64,000 nucleotides of DNA from Lenzites betulinus. Taxonomy: Eukaryota; Basidiomycota; Agaricomycetes; Polyporales; Polyporaceae. Of the stretch, positions 1 to 11,756 are shown piece by piece. Where the stretch lies: NCBI GenBank assembly GCA_022264855.1, contig JABYQU010000031.1, positions 186,001 to 250,000 on the forward strand, in the 5' to 3' direction. Position 1 is the first letter of the stretch. Each line of letters begins with the position of its first letter. Made by a program: the position numbers and the translations under genes. A model generated the notes under the pieces. That model ran no database searches, was not told the origin of the DNA, and worked only from the letters and a program-made list of their open reading frames with translations.

Positions 1-1681
1 TCAGGAGGAGGCAGGTGTTGTCTGGGAGGATGACGATTTAGGACCGTGGGATGATGAGGAGTCTGGGACTGAGATAGCCGATGAAGATGACTGCCACCAA
101 GAGGTCGATGCAATGGCCCATGACCCATCAAATGTGAATGCCACAGCACCTCCTGGGCCATCAGAGACAGGCCCCCGATCTGCTCATAGTGACTATCAAT
201 TCTGTCCACTGGCACATTGGCTGGCCATCTTACGGCTATATTCCAAGCACGCCTGTCAGCACCCTCTCCTTCCGGAATGGCATGGAGAAAACCGCTCGGC
301 AGAAGATATCTATCGGGATGCGGTGGGCGAGATGTACCGCCACTGCAAGTCAAACAACCTCAGTAAGGTTTGGGCCTATCTCTGGAACTCGTGGTATAGC
401 AGGCCCCACTGGAAGCTTTGGGCACGCTTAGCCCATCCAACAAGCATTCCACGCAAGTGGACGACCATGATGGTCGAAGCTCTGTGGCACAACATCAAGC
501 GGCTCATTCTGTACATGTATAACCGCCCTCCAATCGACCTTGCCCTCCATGCTGTTGTCACCAAGGTGCTACCGCCATACCAGCACACCCTCAAGGCCCT
601 CATCACCGACCTGCATGCTGGCTGATCATTAAAGCTGTCAAATTCCCAAAAAGTGTTCAAACACTCATGGGAACGTCTTGAAAAGGTCCCCCTTCAGGGA
701 AGCCATCAAACAGATGTTGCACGGTGGACATGTGACTGCACCACCCAAAAATACCACACATATCTATTATGCAAACATCCTGTACAAGCTGTCAGCCATC
801 CATCTGCATCATGGTGGCCCACTGTGTTGCGCTACCACATCCCTCCCTTCTACACCCCTCCAATTGACGGTCTCGCTGCCCCACCTCCAGAGTCTGTGGA
901 AAAACATGGCTGGACTGAGTGCCTGCATGACAAGCCATCTGCGATCTAGAAAAGGCCCCGACAGATTGAACGTGCAGCATCTGATGGGTCTGATGCTGAT
1001 ATTTCCGTTGCAGACACCTTCTGGTCGTTATCTCCGGTAAGCATCGGGGTTTCCCTCCGCAGCAATATCAGTACTGATTATAATATTATATTAGATTTTC
1101 TTGTCCCCGGAAAAGGCACCGCCAACTGGCCAAGATGGGTTACTGTGCATGAATGCTGGTGGGGGCACTGGTTATGATATAAGTACATATTTCTTGTGTT
1201 TACAAGGTATTAACATATCAAGTAGCTCGATGATCATGACGATGTCACCACTGATGAGCTCGAGTGGTGCCTTTCTTCAGCAATCGAGATTCTTCTCAGC
1301 CAGGACCAGAACCCCGACCTCCAGTTCTTCCAGAGAGCCACCGAGTGCATGCGCCCCACAATCAAATGGGCTTGCAAGCTCAATCAGCACCCTGTGCCCA
1401 CTTTGGATGCCTCAGCGGTGTGCATGGATCTTATAGACTATCTGCATAGGGCGCTAATACTCTTTCGAGAGCAGCGGGCACAGACCGACAAGCAGCATCT
1501 CCGGAAGGCACTGCGAGGGGTGCGTGCCACGCACAGGTGGGTTCATACTCTCGAACAAGCAGAGTCCTGGCGAACGATGCCGAAAACGAATGTGCACAGC
1601 GCACGGGAGCTCAATCCGGCATATACACATGGATATCGCTACCGTGACTGCAAGCCTTCAACTTCTTCTTTGAATTTGTGA
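1..1681 (+). pseudogene. Decayed MULE-type transposase with SWIM zinc finger, 5' end outside window
   Basis: One reading frame (codons beginning at position 2, 5, 8...) carries the whole relic. It starts with an acidic stretch, then a segment ending in the typical 'RKWTTMMVEALWHNIKR' block, and reaches a SWIM-type zinc finger near 720-785 (CDC, spaced, then CKH followed by PVQAV). The frame is broken by TGA at 623-625, TAG at 947-949 and TGA near 1174, yet coding-like sequence resumes in the same frame after each stop, so point mutations rather than frameshifts killed it. A GT at 1037 and an AG near 1220 could bound an intron, after which a helical C-terminal segment runs to the stop at 1681. 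MULE-family transposases with C-terminal SWIM fingers are common in Agaricomycetes. The catalytic core would lie left of the window, and I saw no terminal inverted repeat on the right. Confidence 0.7.
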
Positions 1682-2272
1682 ATTTGTGCAATATATATTA
1701 TAATGCTACCTGTAGGTCCGTATAGGTCCACAATGGGCACGGCGGGTGCACGTGTGGTGGCATACAGTAGGTAAGGTATGGGCTAGGCGAGAGGCACGGG
1801 TGCGTGATGAGGGAGTGCGCGTCGCCCGCGGGGTGCGACATTTGTCGGGGTGGTCGCGCGTTCAAGCGCCCGTCGGTCGCCGGGTGGCTGCCACTTCGGC
1901 ATCGGGTTGCGCCACATCGGAGCTCAAAAGCTGAACAAACGCGCTGGGACATTACACTGGGCGTCGCCCGATATTTGCTACCAAAATATATGAAGCAAAG
2001 TCAGAATATAATGGATGTTTTCTTGAGATTCTTCCGCAGCAAACCCGAGCAAATGCACACAATATATACCGTTTTCTGCAAGTTTTCCTCAATGTTTTTA
2101 GCAGGTGCCTATTTCAAATGACGTAGCCTGGCTCTTCGCGCGCTTACATAATACTCAAACGAGCCACCGCTATCATATGCGACCGACACAAGATATGTAT
2201 TGAACACTACGTATACTACTGTACACCACTAATGAGTACATACGGTGTACTTAGACCTTATGAAGCCCACGG

Positions 2273-2366
2273 GTTAGTATGTTAGTGATGTTAGTGATGT
2301 TAGTGAATATCAGTACGTTAGTACATTAGTGATGTTCGTAAGTTAGTATGTTAGTGATGTCAGTGA
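2273..2366. repeat. Degenerate GTTAGT(GAT) short tandem repeat
   Basis: The word GTTAGT followed by GAT, ATG or GAA recurs about eight times in 94 bp, with copies such as TTAGTGATG in direct succession at the left end and interrupted copies to the right. Confidence 0.75.
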
Positions 2367-2932
2367 CTTCGTAAACTCGAAGGTTGTCAGAATATAATCA
2401 TTGCCGAACAAGCGCAGTCAAACGAGAACCCGGTTAGTACTAACATCAGTTTGAGAGGTCGCAAAAGTTAGTAATGATGATTTTACCTCACTATATGCGC
2501 GTTTTTCGCACTGATCAGGGCAGCATGTTGGTCGGCATGCAGTTCAGTTAGTAGGTCAGTACATATTACATGGGCTAGTGCTGAGGAGGGTGACTTACAA
2601 GCATCGAAATGAGTAAGAAGCGGCGGTGTGGGGAAGATGGCCCTTCGAGGAGGAGGAGGAGAGATGGTGGAGGTTCGACTTCAAGAGAGTATTATCCCCG
2701 TCACGAAGACCTCCTTGTGCCTTATCTGGGGTTCGACGCGTTCGGCATGTGATCGTACCAGATATGTTCCGTACAAACCTGTGGATATTCCAGGTTGTAG
2801 TAAATGAGCACAAAATGGAAAGAAAACTTCGTATTTGAGACATATTTTTCCGTAGCAAATTCTTTAGAACATGCAGTGTTAAGGTCAGATATCAATATGT
2901 GTACCAAGCTGGGTCATTGTGGTAGGCGCCCA

Positions 2933-2966
2933 TGGAAAACACGTAGAAAACATGCAGAAAACATGG
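2933..2966. repeat. Three tandem copies of an 11-bp GAAAACAYG unit
   Basis: Three consecutive 11-bp units begin with GAAAACA and differ only in the last four bases. They lie just inside the AT-rich transposon-flank region. Confidence 0.65.
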
Positions 2967-3170
2967 GAAATATATGGGCTTTTCCACACATTTTCTCGTG
3001 GCAAATTTAATTTGATGTCCAGTGTAAGACCTCATAATATACTATACGTAATTGATTATTTGGGAACGGAATCGCTAAACGTAAGCGCCCATATGAGCGC
3101 AGCCACGTGGGTGAGGAAACACATGTCTGAAGGTGGCAGAGCTCTCGGTGTCCCTTGGGATGCAACGACG

Positions 3171-5031
3171 ATGACCATCCCCCGTTTTCACTCTTTTCTA
3201 CCTAAAACGTTTGCTAGCCGGCTGCGGGCTCGGTCCGGAGCAGTGCTCCGACGTACGACTTCCAGGCTGCTCTCCCAAGACTCTCGCTCACGGGGCGGCG
3301 ACGGCGCCGGATCCCACAAGGATCCATTGTACAGTGCGTTTCTCCGCTTGCACGTCACCTACGCCGCGAAGCACTCACGCACTTTCTAGAGAGGCTTGCC
3401 GACGCATGGCGGAATACCCCCACGACGTGGTACCCGCTCCCCGTCGCTGCCGGAGCGCTCCTTCTCGTCGTCATTCAGTACCGACGGAAGTCTGCCACGA
3501 AGGAGGTCGTTTTGGATGAACATGGGCACGAGGTCGTACGACTCAAAGGTCCCTGGCACGTATGTCTCCGTCTTTCCTTCATTCCGTGTCGCCGCCCATC
3601 CTGAACGTGCCACGACTGACCGCCACTTACCAGGTTCACGTCATCGGCGCACTCCCCCTGCGGAACCTCTCCCGTCTGTGGGGCTACCTCAACTCTCTCG
3701 AATTACCCGTCTGGATTCGCCCTTACGGTTTCCGTCTTTACTCCAAGATCTTCGGGTGCAACCTAGATGAGGTCGATGCCGAGGACCTCGCCCAGTACCG
3801 CTCCCTCGGAGACTTCTTCTATCGAAAGCTCAAAGACGGCGTGCGTCCCATCGCAGAATCCGCACTGGTGCGTATCTCCTCCTCGCCACATGTCACACGA
3901 CCCACAATTCCATCCTACGGTAGGTGAGTCCTGCGGACGGTCGCGTGCTCCACTTCGGCGTCATCAAGGACGGGCGTATCGAGCAAGTCAAGGGCAGCAC
4001 CTACTCCCTCGACGCGCTCCTCGGCGTCGCACGTCCAGGCACTCCAGCCCCCACCTCCGTTGTGTTCCCCGAGGCCGCGCTGCAAGAAGTCAACCATAAG
4101 CACTTCGCAGAAATCAATGGCATCGAGTACAGCTTGCACGAGCTGCTCGGCACGCCCACACCCTCAACCTCTGGCACGTCCACCCCCACGACCGAGGCGC
4201 CCCCGCCCGCCGATGCAAGCGCCGTATCCACAGGCACAGCTGCAAAGAAACACGGTGAGCGTGTCGACGCATCCGTCCCGCGCAACCAGTCGCTCCCCGA
4301 AGCAGTTGCGCAAGACGTGAGCCTTGCTTCAGAAGTCGGCATCCGGCCCACCGCTGTGCGGCGCGACAGCTTCACCAGCGTGCGGACGAAGCCGGGCAAC
4401 GAGACATATTTCATGGTCATCTATCTCGCCCCTGGAGACTATCACCGCTTCCACAGCCCTGCGTCCTGGGTTGTTGAGCGGCGGCGGCACTTCGTCGGTA
4501 AGCATAATGAATACGCCCTTATGACGTACTTGCGGCACCCCTTGACGCTAGACCCACAGGCGACCTGTTCTCGGTCTCTCCCTGGATGGCAAAACGTCTA
4601 GAAAACCTCTTCGTCTTGAACGAGCGCGTTGCGCTGCTCGGCCGTTGGAAGCACGGTTTCTTCAGTATGGTCCCTGTAGGCGCGACCAACGTCGGGAGCA
4701 TCAAGATCAACTTCGACCAGGTGGGCCTTTTTACGTGCTTTTATACGTACGCGTATGCCCTATAACATCGTGTTAGGATCTCCGAACGAACGTGGGCTCG
4801 CGCCGCAAGCACCCCGTGGGCACGTTCACCGAGGCTGTATACGCCGGCGCCTCGTCGATCCTGAACGGGCAGCCGCTTGTCAAGGGCGAAGAGATGGGTG
4901 GTTTCTGTCTCGGGAGCACCATCGTGCTCGTCTTCGAGGCACCACGCGACTTTCAGTTTGCCGTGAACGCGGGCGAGAAGGTCAAGGTCGGACAGCAGCT
5001 CGGCGACCAGCCCAAACAAAAGACAGACTGA
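3171..5031 (+). CDS. PSD1: Phosphatidylserine decarboxylase, mitochondrial (PSD1 type)
   Basis: This enzyme makes phosphatidylethanolamine from phosphatidylserine at the mitochondrial inner membrane. Six exons join in phase: 3171-3333, 3390-3559, 3634-3867, 3924-4497, 4560-4720 and 4777-5031, giving 518 residues. The N-terminus is rich in Arg and Ser without acids (presequence-like). A membrane segment ([17 protein letters not shown]) follows near residue 75, then the family blocks [43 protein letters not shown] and [13 protein letters not shown]. The autocatalytic LGST motif that creates the pyruvoyl group lies close to the C-terminus ([16 protein letters not shown]). A low-complexity Pro/Thr/Ser insertion of roughly 80 residues splits the catalytic domain. 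The start is chosen because it opens the presequence and splices in phase. Family assignment is very secure; PSD1 rather than PSD2 follows from the presequence and the lack of a C2 domain. Confidence 0.95.
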
Positions 5032-5170
5032 GCAGTGTTGCCTCTCATTCTGCAGTACATACCGCCGGACACTTGTTCAACACATCGGCGCACACACGTT
5101 CACGACTAGACACGCATGCATGCCCCGTCCATGTAGATTAATCTAATGCGTAATGGTGGATAACACATCG

Positions 5171-7184
5171 CTACACGAGCCTGAGCACCGCAATGGCCTC
5201 TACATGCGCCGTCTGGGGGAACAAATCCAGACCGCTCAAGCTCTCTAGTGTATACTTCCGCCCGTCTGCTCCCGCCATCTCTGCGCTCTTCTTCAAGATC
5301 ATCCCGACGTCCCTCGCCTGCGTATGCACATTGCAGCTCACATACACCACCGTACCCGCACCAAACGCCAGCATCTGGTCGATGAAGCGCTCGTCTGTAC
5401 CCTTCCGCGGGGGGTCGATGACGAGCGCGGTGCGCTCTCGGGGGAAGTCCTGCACGGTATCGAAGATGTTCGCCGCGTCGCCGGCCATGAACGACACCTT
5501 GTCCGCATCGAGCGCGTTGAGCTCCGCGTTGCGCTGGGCGGCGCGAATCGACTCCGCCGAGAGCTCGATGCCCGCAACGCGTGCAAAGTGCGGCGCGAGC
5601 ATGATCGAGAACAGGCCGCTGCCACAGTATGCGTCGACGAGATGCGTTGGTTTCTCCTGTCCCGTGACGGTGCTCTCTGGGCTGGCCGGGGGAAAGATGG
5701 CGTCCCGCACGTAGTCGGTGAGGGGGATGAGCGCCGAGTTGTTGTTTTGGAAGAATGTGCCGGCAGTGTACTCGAAGAGCTTGTCGCCTACACGCTCGCG
5801 GACGGAGCCCTTCTGATCGGTGACACAAATATGCTCGCCGTCGTCTGCGGCGTCACCCTCGATGGACATTTCGGCGTCAGCCGATGTGCTTGGGCGGAGC
5901 GAGTCGCGCAAAAGGAGCGTTGCTCCATTCTTGTACTTTGCGATATTTCTGCGGCCTTCGTTAATGGCATACACTGCTAAAAGTGTATGAGCACCTACGT
6001 GATAATATTATCGCGTACGGGCCCCAGAGCCTTATTGATGACTGGGGTTGCGATCGGGCATTCCTATGGGAGGCTTTAGTGATGCGCAGATAGAGAAGTT
6101 GACAAGACCGACTTCGATGTCTAGGATATGCCTAGTCCCAACCTTGTGGAAGCCGATGTTGAGCCAATCTGGCTTGCCCTCTAAGGGAGGTGCATCACCG
6201 CGTTTCTGGGCTTTCTGAAAGGCAAACGGTGGCCGTTGGAAGTGCGGGGTGAGTTTTGTGCGGTAACCGTACTGCAATGGGGAGCCAATGGTCGGTCGTA
6301 TTGAGGGAACGAGGTCCGGGGAGATGCCTTTGTGGGCTGGTCAACTACGACCGAGGAGTGCGCCGGATACAAACTGACTAGAGTAGTTTTTGTAGGCCTC
6401 GAGGACAGTTTGGCGTTTAAGGTCGAGCTGCCTGTCGTAAGGGAGCATCTGTCGGGGACGTTGAGCGGCGGCTCCCGGCAGGTGTGAGATGGTCTGCGTA
6501 CCTGGTACTGACAACCTGCGCAGGTGCCGAAGTATTTGCACTGGACTAGCGACATGTCTCGCCATTCTGGGTTGGGCTCGACGACCTCGAGCAGATCCGC
6601 ATGGGAGTGCAGGCGGGCATGGCGATAAACCCGCACGCGAATGTGCTCGCCAGGAAGGGAGAGTGGGGTGACGATTACCCACTTGCGGTCACCGGAGGTG
6701 GCGATGGAGAGAGATTCGCCTGGAGGGAGATATGATAAGCACCGCTGTGCGAGTGGACGGGTGGGTGTGTGGTTTATAAGAGGGGCGAGGGGGGATACGG
6801 ACCTGTAGAGGGAGAGATGGAGGACACGGTGAGGTCGAGGTGCTGGGAGAGGTCGAAGGGGGCGTCGTAGTCGAGGTCGGCGGCCTTGGCGGCGTCTGCG
6901 TATTCTTGGCCGAGGAGGGCAGAGACCTCGCGCAGGAGGATATCGTCGTGCGAGTAGGGCTCGGGGGCGCGCCGAGCGGTCTTCTTCTGTTTCTTCTGCT
7001 TGGGCTGTTTCTTGGACGGACTTGGCGCGGAGGACTCAGCCGGGGCGTCCAGCCTGGGTTTCTTCTCCGGGGGCTGCGCGGGGGATCCGGAGCGCGGGCG
7101 CGGGTGTATGCTGGCCATGGAGGCAGCGCGGACGGGCGAGCGGAGGAGAAGGGCGCGCGACAGGCGGAGAGCAGCACAAAACAT
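5171..7184 (-). CDS. TRM2: tRNA (uracil-5-)-methyltransferase TRM2
   Basis: This SAM-dependent enzyme makes m5U54 in the tRNA T-loop. The 3' exon (5971 down to 5171) carries the TrmA/RumA blocks in order: TFFQNNNSALIPLTDYVRDA, VDAYCGSGLFSIML (SAM site), AGIELSAESIRAAQ, VIDPPRKGTD, the nucleophile loop YVSCNVHTQARD and FPQTAHVEAIAVL. Upstream exons add CKYFGTCAGCQYQ (Fe-S-like cysteines), LPYDRQLDLKRQTV, and VGTRHILDIE followed after a short intron by ECPIATPVIN. The intron near 5945-6000 is clear, but its exact junction is uncertain. The first exon encodes a Lys-rich nuclear-type segment (PSKKQPKQKKQKKTARR) behind an N-terminus that looks like a mitochondrial presequence; a second in-frame Met lies at 7118. 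It diverges from the CNNM gene across 128 bp. Confidence 0.9.
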
Positions 7185-7312
7185 GCACGGGCGTCTACCC
7201 GGCGGTGGCGGAAGAGACGCGGTGCACGTGACAGTGCCGAGGACGCGCTGGGCGTCTACGCGCGGGGTATGACGCCAAGCGCTGCTCACTCTTCGCTCTC
7301 TCTGCTGCCCCG

Positions 7313-9574
7313 ATGGTCCTCCTCCTCCTCGCCCTCCTCCGCCCCCTCCTCCCCGTCAATGCCTCCCCCGCCCTCCTCGCGCTCTTTGCTCCCCCCGAAA
7401 AGGACGAGCCAGGCGAAACTCCTGGCTCTCCCGAGTTCTGGTACAAGCTAGTTGTCGCCATCATCCTCGTCCTGGCCGGCGGCGTATTCGCTGGGTCTGT
7501 CGCCGTCTATCGCCGTTATTTCTCTCCCTGAACGTCTCTTTCCACAGGCTTACTCTAGGCTTGATGGGACTGGACGAGCTCCACCTCCGCGTCCTTGCTG
7601 CCTCTTCCGATCTCCCAAAGGAACGCAAAAACGCACAGAAAGGTCCCTCTCTTTCTTCTCTCGTTCCCTCTATGACTAGTACTGATATCACCTAGTGCTA
7701 AAACTTCTCAATCGCGGGCGCCACTGGGTTCTCGTCGTACGTTCCTCCCTCCGCTTCGCATTCAAACCCGCTCACACAGTCCCAGGTTCTTTTGCTCGGC
7801 AATGTCGTGAGTAACATAGCCTCGCCCGCCCTCCATCATCCCCCAGACGCCCCTCTTTTAGATTGTCAACGAATCCTTGCCTATATTCTTAGACAGCGCG
7901 GTATGTCTACTGCGCATATATGCCGCCGTCTCGCCCCTCATACCCGCTTCCCCTCCTCCAGCTTGGCGGGGGTATCGCCGCCGTCGCGATCTCCACTACT
8001 ATGATCGGTGTGTACTCTTCTCGTCTTCATATGCGGCAGTTTCTCATGCTCTCTTAGTGATCTTCGGGTATGTTCTCGAGTCTTTGTGTATCCAGTGCAC
8101 TCATCCGGCTTCACCCTATCTTGCAGCGAGTGCGTAATAACGCTTGATGCAGACGCACAGGATATTAACCGTTTCCAGAATCATCCCCCAGGCTGTCAGT
8201 GTTCGTTATGGACTATCCATAGGTGCCTCCTGCGTGCCCATCGTTCTTGCCATGATGTACCTCTTCGGTAGGCCCCATGTCTCCAATAGTCCCACAATTT
8301 CCTGAGTCATTCTCTTCCAGCACCTGTGGCTTGGCCTATAGCCAAGCTCCTCGACTACGTCCTGGGTCATAATGAGGCAAATACATACAAGAAGGCGGAA
8401 CTCAAGCAAGTTCCCTGTGTATCTACGTCTTACTCTTCACTAAAGCATTACCACTCAGATCATTCCTTGCCTTCCACAGGCAGGGAGAGGAGCCTCTTCG
8501 AGACGACGAAATAAGCATCCTGAATGGTGTTCTTGAACTGAACAATAAGAAGGCCGAAGAAATCATGACCCCTTTGAACGTATGCATCTCATAAATACTT
8601 CACAAGTGACGCTCCGATTCACGCGCACCCTGAACAGGACGTTGTCACGGTCAGCGCAGATAGGATACTCCACCACGACACCGTTGACTACTTGTGCGCA
8701 TTGCAACATGTCCCAGGCATGCCAGATCGCTAATGGTTTCGCATAACAGGCTCCGTAGCGGCTACTCCCGTATTCCGGTTCATAAGCCTGGCCATCCCTT
8801 GGCCTTTGTGGGCCTTCTTCTCATCAAACAGGTAAAATGACAGCACAGTATCTCTTTGACTATGGATGCTTACCTATAACTACAGCTGTCGATATACGAT
8901 CCATCAACCGCCATTCCAGTATCAGACTTCCCGCTCTCTCTATTGCCTGAAGCGCCTCCGAACATTAACTGCTTCCAAGCTCTCGATTACTTGTGAGTCG
9001 TATTCACCTGCCGTCAAATTGTCGCCCGACTAATATTCCCGCAGCCAAACAGGCCGCGCGCACCTCTTACTTCTCAGTCGTACTCCTGGCGTTGAAGGCG
9101 GGGCTATTGGTGTAATAACTCTCGAAGACATCATAGAGGTAATTGTCTCCACAATCCCCCAAGTTACTCATGTTGATGCATAAACAAACCCAGGAAATGA
9201 TTTCAGAAGAGATCGTAGACGAAACGGACCGGTACGAGGATAACGTTTCCAAACGCCGCGCGCGGCGTCTGAAGAACGTGGCCGTCATGAAAGGGTACGT
9301 GCTTCACTATCTTCCACATTGTCTCCGCATCTCATACCGTACACACAGGATTGTCGAATACCGCGTGGGTCGGGCAAATTCGTTGGCTGACAGTGACCGC
9401 ACGCCGCTTCTCAGCCGTACTCAAAGCCCTCTGCCGCCGACAGAGTCTGACCGTGCCGCAGCGAACGGAACAGCCGTTGATGTGACGGCGCAAGGGGCGG
9501 GGTCGCGCCTCCGCCCTGGGTCCAACCTCAACCCCCAGTACGGAAGCGTCATTGTAGGGAGCCCGCAGAATTGA
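7313..9574 (+). CDS. MAM3: CNNM/Mam3-family DUF21 and CBS-domain membrane protein
   Basis: Members of this family sit in vacuolar or plasma membranes and affect Mg, Mn or Co homeostasis. About eleven short introns split the gene. Exon 1 is 7313-7494, and exon 2 begins at 7548 in phase. The translation has a hydrophobic leader, then a DUF21 block with [53 protein letters not shown] and [14 protein letters not shown]. Next come the hinge [14 protein letters not shown] and two CBS-like segments ([14 protein letters not shown] and [22 protein letters not shown]). The C-terminus ends in a Ser/Pro-rich tail. The signature sequences are very close to the family consensus. Which metal it handles cannot be told from sequence. 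The S. cerevisiae name MAM3 is used as the nearest named fungal member. Confidence 0.9.
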
Positions 9575-9739
9575 GTATACCAGGCAATATTGCCTTGTCA
9601 TCGTGGCTAGAGTAATTTTGAGCTCTCGACTCGTAAGAGTTACTGTTGTGTATTTGTACGAATATGCGTAATGCATGCATCACGTTTGCAAGAGCTATCA
9701 TACAAGTTTCCTTCCGCGAACACCAAAGCGAGCCAACGC

Positions 9740-11519
9740 CTACACACCGTCCGCAATGAGTCGCTGCGGCGCCTCGACCCACGCCCTCCACGCCTCAATG
9801 AACGCGACGAGCTCCGCGCCCTCGACGACCCTATGGTCCGCCGTCCAGCTCACGCCGACCTTCAGCCTCCTCTCGCCCCTCCCCTCGCCCCGCTCCACAT
9901 CCCACACCCACCGCGCCCTCCCAATCGCCGCAATCGCCACGCCCCCGCCGGGCACCAGCACCGGCGTTGCGCTCTCCACCGCGCCCACGCCGCCCACATT
10001 CGACACGCTCACCGTCCCGCCCCTGCGCGGCATCTCGCGCGGCGTGAGCGCACACGGGACCTGCCTGCCGAGGTGTGCGAGCCGGCGCAGCTCGCCCGCG
10101 AGCGCGTACACGCTCTGCGCGTCGACCGCCTGCAGCGTGGGCGTGTACAGGCCCGTCGGCGTGGACAGCGCGATGCTGATGTCCGCGTGCGGGCGTATGG
10201 TCAAGTGCGGTCTGCTGCCTCCGCCGCTGCCGCCTGATGGGGGAGGGGCGGACGCGTCGGTGAGGGATGCGCGGAAGAGGGGCCAGTCGCGCATGGCGCG
10301 CGCGAGCGTCTTGAGGAGTACGGGGAGGTAGGTGAGGCGGGTGTACTGCGCTTCTGGGGGGACCTCGGGTAACGCGGGGGGCGTGTAGAATGCGGTGGGT
10401 AAAACGACTTGGGATGAGGGCGACGGGCGCGCAGAGGCGGGGAGATAGTGGGCGGGGATGTGGGCGTTGAGGGTGGGCAAGAAGTTGTGCAGGTCTGTGA
10501 GGTCCAAGCTGACAGAACACCTGTGTATGAAGAATGAACGGTCAGATCTGCGAAATGCGGCACGAGTGAATTGCTCTTACGTGAATTGGGGAATGGCCAG
10601 ACTCTGCGCGTACCAGTCAGAAGTTATGCTCAGGACACAGTGATTCTGCTTGCGGGCATACCTTCTCCATTGCCTTCCACATGTTCCAACGAGTCCGGCT
10701 TAGCTCGATCGTGATGTCCTGTGCATGTTGTTGCGCAGCCTCTGGCGTCCCAAACACACCTTGGGAGGTAGTACCCGCAACAGAGCCTCTCTGAAGGAAC
10801 GCATCCACATCGCGTTTCTCGACGCGACCACCCTTACCGCTCCCTGGCGCGAGCACACTCAAGTCCACGGCGTTCTGGCGAGCATAATGGCGCACCGATG
10901 GTGCAGCGAGTACGTCCTTTGCTGCAGAGGACGACTGGGCGCGCACTTCCGGAGCGACGTTGGGGTCCAGGGGGTGGGGCCGGCGCGTTTGCGGCGGCGG
11001 GGAATGATGCTGTGCGTGCGTGGACTGTGTACTCTCAGAGGGTGCAACATGTGCCACGCCTGAGGAGCTAGTCTGCTCTGTCGGTATGCTTGGGGGGCGG
11101 GGGCGGGGGCGGGATCGTCTGCCACAGTGCCGTCGTCGGCGACTTCGATGGTGCAAAGGTCCTGGCCGACTTTGGCGACCTCGCCTTCTTGCACGAGCAG
11201 CTCCTTGACGATGCCGTCGAACGGGCTGGTGATCTCCACACTAGCCTTGTCGCTCTGGACCTCACAGAGTGGCTCGAACGAGTTGACAGGGCTAGCAGGC
11301 TTCACGCTCCTGCATCACTTACTGCTGCTGAGCGCAATGCGAATGTAGTAGCAGTGTACGGACCCACCATTTGATGACCTCGCACTCCGTTATACCCTCA
11401 CCGATGTCTGCAAGCTTAAACCGCTTGAGGGCGGCGCGTGGGGCGCAGGCGTGAAAGAGTGCGCGGGGAAGGTGCGTGCGGCGGCACAGAAGAGCTACTG
11501 TGTGGTGTCTGTAAAACAT
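9740..11519 (-). CDS. Branched-chain 2-oxoacid dehydrogenase E2 (dihydrolipoyl acyltransferase)
   Basis: This mitochondrial matrix core enzyme transfers branched acyl groups to CoA. Exon 1 encodes an Arg-rich presequence, then the start of a lipoyl domain (RFKLADIGEGITECEVIKWW). Exon 2 gives the lipoylation site in QSDKASVEITSPFDG. A Pro-rich linker leads to a peripheral-subunit-binding domain (VLAAPSVRHYARQNAVDLS). The catalytic domain follows, with DITIELSRTRWNMWKAM, VSNVGGVGAVESATPVLVPG and the C-terminal active-site block SWTADHRVVEGAELVAF. At the active site the usual HRVxDG reads HRVVEG, an Asp-to-Glu change. KWW at the end of the lipoyl block and the overall order point to BCKDH E2 rather than the pyruvate or oxoglutarate E2. 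It converges with the CNNM gene, the two stops lying about 165 bp apart. Confidence 0.88.
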
Positions 11520-11756
11520 CTGAGTGTCGCCTCCAGCGCGTTGCAGGTCGTGGTTGGGGAGAAAGGGTATTTATTGCATTGGGGGATGGGCGTCGGGGAG
11601 CGAGCGAAGATCCGAGTCTCTCTTTGCGTTCACATGTTCGCTCGGGCGTCTCCATAACGCGCTCATCCTCTCCGTGTTCCTCGGGATTGCAATTGCACAA
11701 CTGTCCTCCGCCTGGCCGCTCGATGTGTGTGGTATGTCTCTTTATTCAAAGCCATA

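Larger units (their letters stand above)
1682..3170. other. AT-rich non-coding repeat debris between transposase relic and PSD gene
   Basis: No gene is visible here. The stretch is clearly richer in A+T than the rest of the window and contains short degenerate repeats: GTTAGTGAT-like words at 2273-2366, and a three-copy 11-bp repeat at 2933-2966. A TTTTCxxGTAGCAAAT-like word recurs, degraded, near 2030, 2850 and 2990. It reads as old transposon flank. The right end must also hold the promoter of the decarboxylase gene that starts at 3171. Confidence 0.6.

Noticed and set aside
5106..5828. Second long minus-strand frame over TRM2
   Set aside because: It is an out-of-frame shadow of the methyltransferase exon, whose own frame carries all the motifs.
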